A DNA stretch of 64,000 nt, taken from NCBI GenBank assembly GCA_016710595.1, contig JADJVM010000008.1, positions 620,001 to 684,000 of the forward strand, in the 5' to 3' direction. This DNA comes from Niastella sp. (GTDB lineage Bacteria > Bacteroidota > Bacteroidia > Chitinophagales > Chitinophagaceae). The notes beneath the pieces were generated by a model. That model was not told the DNA's origin. It made no database searches and saw nothing but the letters and a program-made list of their open reading frames with translations. A program made the position numbers and the translations under genes. Positions within the stretch are counted from its first letter, which is position 1. Every line of letters starts with the position of its first letter. Positions 56,029 through 63,171 of the stretch are shown here, one piece after another.

Positions 56029-57918
56029 CTATTCTGTAATAACAATCTTTTGCTTTTCTGAATAGTTGCCGTCTCTAATTTCAATGTAGTAAGTACCAGT
56101 TCTAAGACCATTCAAATTGACATTTACTTCTTTGGCTTTATTAACTGATTGTTTCTTTTTCAGATTTCCGCTTAAATCATAAACCAAAATTTCGGAAATG
56201 GTTCTACTTGATTTTAGGTTTGAAGCCGAGCCATCAGTTTTTAGATAATCGCATGGTGGTGGGATATTAGGTACAACAACTTTCAAAGTACCTTTGGCAG
56301 GGTTAGGTGATACATTATATCGCAAGCATCCACCACCACCACAACTAATAGATTTAAAACCTAAACTTTGCGAGACACTTCCACAACCATTGGAAGCGGT
56401 TATTTTAAATGTAGCAGTTTGCCCCACATTCCAAAAATAAAAATTAAGATTATTGCCATTTTGACCCCAATTGGTATTTGATGGTGAAGCAGCTGTTCTT
56501 GTCCACACAACAGATGTAGCTCCCGATACTGGCATATTTGTATAAGTTGTTTGGTAGTTACATACATTGTTGTAATCTGTACTTGGGTTGCCAGTCCAAA
56601 TAATTAGCGGAGGGGTGTTACTTCCAATATAGGGGGTTCCAATATATAGGCTTTTTTCATCAATATATGATGTACCTGCTGTTGCTCTTAAAAGAACTGA
56701 ACCATTTCCATTCTTTTGTAATGTTACTGTGTTTGTTCCTTGACCGCCAATGATAGTTGCTGGGCCAGAAACAACTGACCATGTTACTGGCAAGCAGTTA
56801 GGATTATTTACTGTTACATTTCCTGTATTGCAAATAGGGGCAGTAGGAACAACAATACTAAAATAATTATTGATAAATGCAAATCGAGGTCCATAAACTC
56901 CATTTACAGCTGCAAACATACTTCGCATTCGTAAAGCTTGACCTATAGTGAATAAGTTTTTACAATTATCATTGGTTGACTGCATAAAGTTCATAAACAT
57001 TATTCCATTTATAGTATTCTCTGGTGTATTTTCTGGGCAATATCCATTGTAAAATGGAAAATAATTGGGGCACCCCCCAACAAAATCGTTTTGTGGGGGA
57101 GTGTCATCGACAAAATCACTACCACAACTTACGTCTCCCCACGGATGCAGCAAACCAAGCCAATGTCCAACCTCATGAGTACAAACCCTTCCTTTAATTC
57201 CAGTAGCAATATTTCCAGTTGTACCAAATGAAGTATAGTGTACTACAACACCGTCGGTATTTGGTTGGGTTGAATATTTGTCTGGTCTCTGTGCATATCC
57301 ATCAAGGAGTTGTGTTATGTTACATACCCATATATTTAAATATTTATTTGTAGGCCATGCATCTTTCCCTCCTTGTGATGTGAATTTAATTCCCGTAGCT
57401 GTTTCATCAATCGTTATTCCATTATTGTATGGATAAAAATCCTTTGATGCAAGTGTTCTAGTTATTCCATTGCTAGGATTACCATTAGGATCAACACACG
57501 CCAGTCTAAATTCAAAGTTAGCGTCAATAGCTACGTTCTGGAATGGGACAGGAGTGTTTACACGGTCGCTATTTAATCTGCGATAATCCTCATTTAAAAC
57601 AGTAATCTGTGACTGAATTTGTGCATCACTTATATTTCTTCCTAAGCCAACCGCTTCTCCCCGATGTAAAACGTGTACTACTACTGGAATAATTATCGTA
57701 GCATTGGGTGAAATTAATCTTGCAGTATTAGTGACGTTATTTACTGTTGCAATGTAGTCTTGAATAAATGCCTCCAAATTCATAATACTTTGATAATCGG
57801 AAGGACTTGCCTGTTGCAGATATGGCACATTAGTTATGCTCCCACAGGTTCTTGCTTGTGAAAGCAAATTATTATTAGATAATAGAATAAGTAAAATGAG
57901 GATGTAGTTTTTTTTCAT
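56029..57918 (-). CDS. Secreted M43 (pappalysin-like) zinc metallopeptidase with T9SS sorting domain
   Basis: A 629-residue exported protease: signal peptide (MKKNYILILLILLSNNNLLS), a short pro-region, and an M43 catalytic domain. The zinc site is VCTHEVGHWLGLLHPWGD (HExxHxxGxxH), with the Met-turn in GIMFMNFMQSTNDNCKNLFT. Two beta domains follow (GGQGTNTVTLQKNGNGSVLL and on). The C-terminal sorting domain starts near RYNVSPNPAKGTLKVVV. It is 7 bases after a small lipoprotein gene, forming a two-gene cassette between palindromes 11 and 10. Confidence 0.92.
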   Translation of the reverse strand: MKKNYILILLILLSNNNLLSQARTCGSITNVPYLQQASPSDYQSIMNLEAFIQDYIATVNNVTNTARLISPNATIIIPVVVHVLHRGEAVGLGRNISDAQIQSQITVLNEDYRRLNSDRVNTPVPFQNVAIDANFEFRLACVDPNGNPSNGITRTLASKDFYPYNNGITIDETATGIKFTSQGGKDAWPTNKYLNIWVCNITQLLDGYAQRPDKYSTQPNTDGVVVHYTSFGTTGNIATGIKGRVCTHEVGHWLGLLHPWGDVSCGSDFVDDTPPQNDFVGGCPNYFPFYNGYCPENTPENTINGIMFMNFMQSTNDNCKNLFTIGQALRMRSMFAAVNGVYGPRFAFINNYFSIVVPTAPICNTGNVTVNNPNCLPVTWSVVSGPATIIGGQGTNTVTLQKNGNGSVLLRATAGTSYIDEKSLYIGTPYIGSNTPPLIIWTGNPSTDYNNVCNYQTTYTNMPVSGATSVVWTRTAASPSNTNWGQNGNNLNFYFWNVGQTATFKITASNGCGSVSQSLGFKSISCGGGGCLRYNVSPNPAKGTLKVVVPNIPPPCDYLKTDGSASNLKSSRTISEILVYDLSGNLKKKQSVNKAKEVNVNLNGLRTGTYYIEIRDGNYSEKQKIVITE

Positions 57919-57925
57919 AATTGTA

Positions 57926-58393
57926 TTAATTTTTAACCCACTTCTCTTTCCCTTTAATGTCGGTGGTAATCTGAAAATTTAAAACCAATGTATCGTTGCA
58001 TATTTCAAAACGAACATAATCATAATAAGTTCCTGTATTAATATCGTTAAAAACTAAAACATTCAAACTGTCCCCAAAATAGTTTGTGATACTACTTTCA
58101 ATCACAAAATCATAACTATATTTTTGCTCAAACGAATTACTTTTAAAGAATTCTAAACGGTCTGGATATGCGTACAATTGTCTTGTATAACCTTCCGATT
58201 GTGGCGTTTTTAATATATACTGATTGGTAAATTGCACTCTGTATAATTCAGATACCCATTCCCATTTTCCAAGTACTAACGATTTTGAAGTTGGTATGTC
58301 GCTAGTTGGATCGTTGCAAGGAACATTATACTTTATTTCATCTTTTCTGCAAGCCGTAATAAGAAAAATGGTGATTATTAAAAAGTATTTCAT
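57926..58393 (-). CDS. Small lipocalin-like lipoprotein upstream of the M43 peptidase
   Basis: A 155-residue protein with a lipoprotein signal (MKYFLIITIFLITACRKDE). A lipocalin-like beta barrel pattern follows: LVLGKWEWVSELYRVQFTNQ, then strands ending in FEICNDTLVLNFQITTDIKG. Many small Bacteroidota lipoproteins share it. It precedes the M43 peptidase by 7 bases. An inhibitor or self-protection role is suggested only by the repeated peptidase-lipoprotein pairing in this array. Confidence 0.7.
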   Translation of the reverse strand: MKYFLIITIFLITACRKDEIKYNVPCNDPTSDIPTSKSLVLGKWEWVSELYRVQFTNQYILKTPQSEGYTRQLYAYPDRLEFFKSNSFEQKYSYDFVIESSITNYFGDSLNVLVFNDINTGTYYDYVRFEICNDTLVLNFQITTDIKGKEKWVKN

Positions 58394-58737
58394 GGTTTGA
58401 TTTTTGTTTTATGACAACTAAAGTTAGACTATTGTTGCTTGGTGGGCTGTAAACTCTGATAATTTGGTAGTTTAATATTTTCATGTCCGTTGGCTTGTTC
58501 CACTTAACTCTTCAAAAATTAGAGAGTTTCGGTAGGGTTGCTTACAACGAGCAGGTATTGCCGATGGTGGGGAATTTTATATTCGTCCGCCCGGAACCGC
58601 TGCCTGGCTTTTTGATAAAGTTAAATATTAAGAACTAAAGCTGGGCTTTATTCGTCAAGCCCCGAACCGCAGTACAGCAGAATTACCGCTGCTGATTGCT
58701 CCAATGTCAAGCCCCACTATTGGCAATACCAATGTTG

Positions 58738-58978
58738 TACTAAACCCCTATCGGGGTAGCCAACAGCATTAGTTTTGTCAACTTGTCGTATATTTTTTAT
58801 CTTCACATTTCTACACTGAAACCCAAGCTACACCTGCATAAGTGTAGTTTTTAAAAACGATAACTCCATATATATAAGTAAGGCAGTTTGTCAGCCATCT
58901 TTTAGCACCCCGATATTGGTTTCGTACAACATCGGTCTCATGTCTTGCCCTGCGGGCAACACGAAACCTTAGTTATTG
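58738..58978 (+). mobile_element. Miniature IS91-like element E (241 bp), first of a tandem pair
   Basis: Same sequence and orientation as element A, inserted after GTTG of palindrome 11. Its last base directly abuts element F, with nothing between. Confidence 0.9.
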
Positions 58979-59219
58979 TACTAAACCCCTATCGGGGTAG
59001 CCAACAGCATTAGTTTTGTCAACTTGTCGTATATTTTTTATCTTCACATTTCTACACTGAAACCCAAGCTACACCTGCATAAGTGTAGTTTTTAAAAACG
59101 ATAACTCCATATATATAAGTAAGGCAGTTTGTCAGCCATCTTTTAGCACCCCGATATTGGTTTCGTACAACATCGGTCTCATGTCTTGCCCTGCGGGCAA
59201 CACGAAACCTTAGTTATTG
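58979..59219 (+). mobile_element. Miniature IS91-like element F (241 bp), second of a tandem pair
   Basis: Exact head-to-tail neighbour of element E. The join ATTG|TACTAAACC fixes both element ends and shows that the element end itself (TTG) can serve as the next insertion point. Confidence 0.9.
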
Positions 59220-59240
59220 TACGCCGTACTTCGTCCACTG

Positions 59241-60839
59241 TTATGTTATGCCTCTAATTTTTCTGTAGATTGATGTTGCATAATTGTCTGTCATACCTGA
59301 TACATAATCCATAACTTTCATTAGGCGTTCATAAATTTCTTCTCTTGTCAAGTTAGTAAGTTCTTTTTCAACTGTTGGTCTGTATTCATCAGGTAAAAGG
59401 CTACTTAACTTTTTTGATTTTTCTGTTTCACTGTCTCCACAAGAAAAACAAATGTCACTTGAAATTGCAAAACTTTCTATGAGCTTTGACATAACTTCAA
59501 AACCACTTGCTTCACTTTGTAAGACTGGGGTATAGTTATAAACATATTTTCTTACAAGGGCTTTCATTTTTGTCAATGATGCATTGATTGTTTCATTTGT
59601 AATGTCTTCAATTAATGCTTTAGAATAATTGCCTGTCATTATCTTTTCGTAATTATTCTTAAAAATTTGGAAACATTCATTGATTAAAACATTTACAACT
59701 TTTGCTCTTAAATATGAGATTGCTTGTTTAAAGTCGGTTGCATTTTGTACTCTCAAAATGTCAAAAGAATTATCAAGAGAAGCAATATTGACAAGTATTT
59801 GTAATGGTGAAGCATTAATTTCAATTTCTTCGTATTTACTCTTTTTGTTTAAGATTTTAAGTTTTTTGTATTCCTTGTCAAAATCTATAATTCCTAAACG
59901 ACAACCATCTTCAAAATCAATTATGCCGTAAGCGATGTCGTCAGAAGCTTCCATTAAAAAACACAAAGGGTGTCGATGAAAAGCAATGTCAAACTTACTT
60001 ATACCTTCAACAGGAATTAGTCCGATTTCAGTTGCAAGTTGTTCAAAAATTAATCTTTCAGATTGAAAGACACCATATTTTGAAAAGCCTTTTGGTGTTT
60101 CAATTCCTGCATAAGGGTTCTGGCAGATATGAGATTCTCTTGGGTATTTTGTAAACGTTCCTAATAATGCTGCAGTCGGATTAATTCCTCTGTCGCAATT
60201 TTGGGTTAATATCCGAAACCCATTCGCATTTCCTTCAAACTTTGATAAATCTGTATGATATTTCAGGCTCTTTATAAATTCTGCTTTATTGTAAGGCTCA
60301 ATTTTATCTGTACCATCATAACTATAACCTTTGAAGTAATAGTTTTCCTCGTCTTCACTTGCAAGTCTATTTAAGCTATAAGGTGGTGCCACATAAGTTG
60401 GATGTTGTTTAAAATAGAAAGAAATTGAATCTTCGCCCGAATGTCCAAATGGTGGGTTCCCTATATCGTGGGCTAAACAAGCACCAGCAACCAATGCCCC
60501 AATGTCTGATTTGCAGAGTTGTTGGGTTTTTATAAATTCTTCGTCCAATTCAGCGAATATTAAATCCGAAGCAAGTTTTCCTAAAGAACGTCCTACAGAA
60601 GCAACTTCAAGGCTATGTGTAAGTCTTGTATGAACAAAGTCATATTCTGGGAAAGGAATTACTTGGGTCTTATCTTGTAAACGTCGAAAGGGGTAACTGA
60701 AAATTATTTGGTCACAGTCTCTTTCAAAATGATGTCGTGGGTCTTCAAATTGGCTCGGTTTACTTTGAGTGCCACAAGTGTCAAATTGAGATACTCTTTT
60801 TGTGGATAGTAATTTTTTCCACTCCATTCTTTTGGTCAT
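59241..60839 (-). CDS. dgt: dGTPase-family deoxyguanosinetriphosphate triphosphohydrolase
   Basis: A 532-residue HD-domain enzyme that splits dGTP (or other dNTPs) into the nucleoside and triphosphate. Key motifs: FPEYDFVHTRLTHSLEVASV (His), AHDIGNPPFGHSGEDSI (HD metal site and helper His), and HRHPLCFLMEASDDIAYGII (Asp) completing the site. The length fits the longer dGTPase group. As a single-gene cassette between palindromes 12 and 11 it is probably an accessory copy; dGTPases are known to starve phage of nucleotides. It starts 20 bases from palindrome 12. Confidence 0.92.
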   Translation of the reverse strand: MTKRMEWKKLLSTKRVSQFDTCGTQSKPSQFEDPRHHFERDCDQIIFSYPFRRLQDKTQVIPFPEYDFVHTRLTHSLEVASVGRSLGKLASDLIFAELDEEFIKTQQLCKSDIGALVAGACLAHDIGNPPFGHSGEDSISFYFKQHPTYVAPPYSLNRLASEDEENYYFKGYSYDGTDKIEPYNKAEFIKSLKYHTDLSKFEGNANGFRILTQNCDRGINPTAALLGTFTKYPRESHICQNPYAGIETPKGFSKYGVFQSERLIFEQLATEIGLIPVEGISKFDIAFHRHPLCFLMEASDDIAYGIIDFEDGCRLGIIDFDKEYKKLKILNKKSKYEEIEINASPLQILVNIASLDNSFDILRVQNATDFKQAISYLRAKVVNVLINECFQIFKNNYEKIMTGNYSKALIEDITNETINASLTKMKALVRKYVYNYTPVLQSEASGFEVMSKLIESFAISSDICFSCGDSETEKSKKLSSLLPDEYRPTVEKELTNLTREEIYERLMKVMDYVSGMTDNYATSIYRKIRGIT

Positions 60840-60858
60840 CGTGATGTCTGTTTAGTAT

Positions 60859-61060
60859 GGCGTACAACGTTAGGGCTTGCTGCTGTGCTGGCATTTATAA
60901 CGTCCAGCCCGGAACCGCAGCCCAATAGAATTACTGATGATGAAGTTAAGAACAAAAGCTCAATAGAATTACGTCTGACCGAACTGCTGCTGATAGCGAA
61001 CAAAAAGATGAGAATTTATTCGTCTGCCAGCATAGCAGCAAACCCCATGTAAGCCGTAGT
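60859..61060 (-). repeat. attC-like palindromic site 12 (uninterrupted)
   Basis: GGCGTACAACGTTAGGG and CTTGCTGCTGTGCTGG pair with CCAGCATAGCAGCAAACC and ATGTAAGCCGTAG. Read in gene sense it ends GCCCTAACGTTGTACGCC. The body holds two or three copies of a CGTCCAGCCCGGAAC-type module and AATAGAATTA words. It is the best reference copy: 8 bases after one gene stop and 20 bases before the next start. Confidence 0.78.
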
Positions 61061-61065
61061 TTTGG

Positions 61066-61665
61066 TCACTCGTCATACACAAAATACTTGTCAATTTCGT
61101 TTGGGTTAGAAATGTCAACTACAATTGATTTCCACCAGTCGGCAAGTAATAAATTGTATTTGTCTGCCATTGTCAATAGAATACTTTTGTAAACTTCATT
61201 GTCCCCCTGGTATGGTGAATCATTGTGCCAAAGATTTTCTATTATGTCTCCTTTAAAGTCAATGCACAATACAATGGACTGTTTTTTAAAAGCTCTTGTG
61301 TTATCGCAAGGAAATACTGCAGTGCTATAACCTGTTGTCACACTTGGATATTCCGAAAAACCTTCCGCCAATAACAAGTCTACAAGTTCTTTCACTTTAA
61401 ACTGTTTGCTTTTTGTTGGAACTTTTGCTTCATTGCGTATGTAACAACCTGTCCACCCGTAGCCATCAAATGTTTTTTCGGAATGTTCAATTATCTCTGT
61501 CGCAACTTTTGATGCAGCACTAAAGTTTTCTTTTGGCAAATATTCTATCTGGCAATAATAGTCCTCGTGAAAATAATAAGCGTTTGGGTCAGGCTTAAAC
61601 TTTGTCTCGCTTTGTTGAGCAGAGTCGGTCTTGAAAATGTTTTTTATAAAGTTGAGGATGCTCAT
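61066..61665 (-). CDS. Uncharacterised 199-residue cassette protein
   Basis: A soluble protein without a signal peptide and with mixed alpha/beta character. Sequence features include YYFHEDYYCQIEYLPKENFS, TFDGYGWTGCYIRNEAKVP, VKELVDLLLAEGFSEYPSVT and YNLLLADWWKSIVVDIS. It resembles small cytoplasmic immunity-type proteins in general style, but I do not recognise a family. It fills a minimal cassette: 6 bases from palindrome 13 at the start and 6 bases from palindrome 12 at the stop. Confidence 0.7.
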   Translation of the reverse strand: MSILNFIKNIFKTDSAQQSETKFKPDPNAYYFHEDYYCQIEYLPKENFSAASKVATEIIEHSEKTFDGYGWTGCYIRNEAKVPTKSKQFKVKELVDLLLAEGFSEYPSVTTGYSTAVFPCDNTRAFKKQSIVLCIDFKGDIIENLWHNDSPYQGDNEVYKSILLTMADKYNLLLADWWKSIVVDISNPNEIDKYFVYDE

Positions 61666-61670
61666 TAAAA

Positions 61671-62120
61671 TTACGGCTTACGTCCCAGGCTTTGCGAAGG
61701 TGTGGAATTAGCTTTGCGTCAAGCTTGGAACAGGTGTTTGGTTTTATTTTAAAGTTGAAGTTAACAATTTTAGCTTGGATTTATTCGGTCAAGTTGAGAA
61801 CTGAAGTTCGGCTTTTTACAATTGTTGAAGTGTTGATTCGTCTGCCACACTTTTGCAAAACCTTTTGTTGTACTAAACCCCTATCGGGGTAGCCAACAGC
61901 ATTAGTTTTGTCAACTTGTCGTATATTTTTTATCTTCACATTTCTACACTGAAACCCAAGCTACACCTGCATAAGTGTAGTTTTTAAAAACGATAACTCC
62001 ATATATATAAGTAAGGCAGTTTGTCAGCCATCTTTTAGCACCCCGATATTGGTTTCGTACAACATCGGTCTCATGTCTTGCCCTGCGGGCAACACGAAAC
62101 CTTAGTTATTACATGCAGTA
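61671..62120 (-). repeat. attC-like palindromic site 13, split by a miniature element
   Basis: TTACGGCTTACGTCCC and AGGCTTTGCGAAGGTGTGG pair with CCACACTTTTGCAAAACC and TTTTGTTG at 61870. The arm resumes at 62111 with ACATGCAGTA. It is the rightmost recognisable site and marks the right edge of the array. Confidence 0.75.
61871..62110 (+). mobile_element. Miniature IS91-like element G (240 bp)
   Basis: Same as element A but missing the last G of the right end (TTAGTTATT then ACATGC). Inserted after GTTG of palindrome 13 in the usual orientation. Confidence 0.87.
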
Positions 62121-62236
62121 CTACTTGGTTTTTTCTACTTGCTCAGGTAATTCTACAAAGCTGATTGCTATTCGTTTTTTTGTTTGTCTGTTCATTTTGA
62201 TTATTGCGAACAGTCCATTACTGATGCTATTTTTTC
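62121..62236 (-). other. Possible remnant of a small gene at the array edge
   Basis: A minus-strand frame of about 37 codons without a good start encodes GLFAIIKMNRQTKKRIAISF and VELPEQVEKTK, then stops at 62121-62123. It could be the tail of a gene cut by array formation, or a 24-residue peptide from the internal ATG. No family seen. Confidence 0.25.
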
Positions 62237-62665
62237 CTAAGGTTTAGTTCCGTAGTATCCGCTGTATCGGTTTTGCTGTTGTTGTTTGTAATCGTTGCTT
62301 AAAAATAATCGTTTATGGTCTGCTTCCTGTCCAAAGTTGAGCAATAACAATACTTCGTACTGACTAAGTTTTAAATATATTTTGCTTTTTTCTTGTTTTT
62401 CATTGTTGATGAAGTCAAAGCCTGTGTCCACTTTAATAATGACTGCATTATTTACAATGATGTCAAACTTGAGCTGTCCGATAACATTGTTATTGTAAAA
62501 AATGTCGACCAGTTTATTTGCTTGAACAGCAAAACCAGCTTGTTGAAAATCGTTTGTCAACGCATTAATGTAAAAAGATTTGTCAAGCCCAAAGGGTAGG
62601 AGTTTGGCAACATTAAAAAACGATTGCAAAATTGAAGCAGTAATATTTTTATGAAGCAACTCCAT
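62237..62665 (-). CDS. GxxExxY-family protein (PD-(D/E)xK-like)
   Basis: Start placed at 62665 (MELLHKNITASILQSFFNVA). About 142 residues matching the GxxExxY family: an N-terminal helix, PFGLDKSFYINALTNDFQQA where the naming G-x-x-E-x-x-Y stretch lies (G-L-D-K-S-F-Y here, so the Glu is replaced by Lys), then DIFYNNNVIGQLKFDIIVNN, VIIKVDTGFDF (usually VELKA) and LLLNFGQ. Loss of the usual Glu and Glu-x-Lys residues suggests a divergent or inactive member. The family function is unknown. It lies outside the last palindrome and probably belongs to the chromosome. Confidence 0.7.
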   Translation of the reverse strand: MELLHKNITASILQSFFNVAKLLPFGLDKSFYINALTNDFQQAGFAVQANKLVDIFYNNNVIGQLKFDIIVNNAVIIKVDTGFDFINNEKQEKSKIYLKLSQYEVLLLLNFGQEADHKRLFLSNDYKQQQQNRYSGYYGTKP

Positions 62666-62725
62666 TTGTAAAGATCTGTTTCGATTTACACAATTACGCT
62701 GATTGAAAAGTATTGCATGTAACAT

Positions 62726-63119
62726 AAATATTTACGCTAATATACGCTTGTTTTAAATTTCAACAATTTTTTTAAACCCCATATCTGCAAACTGTTATAA
62801 AAAAATACGCATAGTGCTGCCCATTGCATAAATACAACATAAGGGCTCGTGCAGAGGCGGGATAAATGCATTCCAATTTGCCCCGATTTTAAGGTGAATT
62901 AGCAGAACTGGAAATAAATCTGTATTAATGAACGCTGCTGATATCCTCAGGGCTGGTAAAAATCTCTGCCAGAGAAATGAAAACCGTGATGCCCAAAGCA
63001 TCAGCAAATTTTATCCTACTAAATGTTCCCGGAATGGGATAATTTATGGTAAACTTTAAAATTAACTTAATTGAGCAATCATGCTTATGCACCAAATATT
63101 TTTATTATCAAAAGAGGCC
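62726..63119. other. Intergenic region without a recognisable gene
   Basis: AT-rich, 394 bases between the GxxExxY gene and the dnaK terminator. Short frames exist (for example 62795-63007 minus), but they have no start context or protein-like composition. I see no repeat of the array families here. Confidence 0.5.
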
Positions 63120-63149
63120 AATAAAAAAAGGCCGGGAAACCCGGCCTCT
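63120..63149 (-). terminator. Rho-independent terminator of dnaK
   Basis: On the minus strand, AGGCCGGG pairs with CCCGGCCT around a 3-base TTT loop, followed by a T-run. It lies about 25 bases after the dnaK stop. Confidence 0.9.
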
Positions 63150-63171
63150 ATGTAAGCTCTTATTTAAAACT

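Larger units (their letters stand above)
58536..59230 (-). repeat. attC-like palindromic site 11, carrying two tandem miniature elements
   Basis: GTTGCTTACAACGAGCAG with GTATTGCCGATGGTGGGG pairs with CCCCACTATTGGCAATACC and AATGTTG at 58737. Two complete 241-bp elements follow. The outer arm then resumes with TACGCCGTAC at 59220. Confidence 0.78.

Noticed and set aside
31856..62110. 241-bp repeats as a CRISPR array
   Set aside because: Repeats are far too long, lie kilobases apart, and have no spacers or cas genes; they have transposon-type ends.
62795..63007. 70-codon minus-strand frame between the GxxExxY gene and dnaK
   Set aside because: No start signal, no protein-like pattern, no partner; probably chance.
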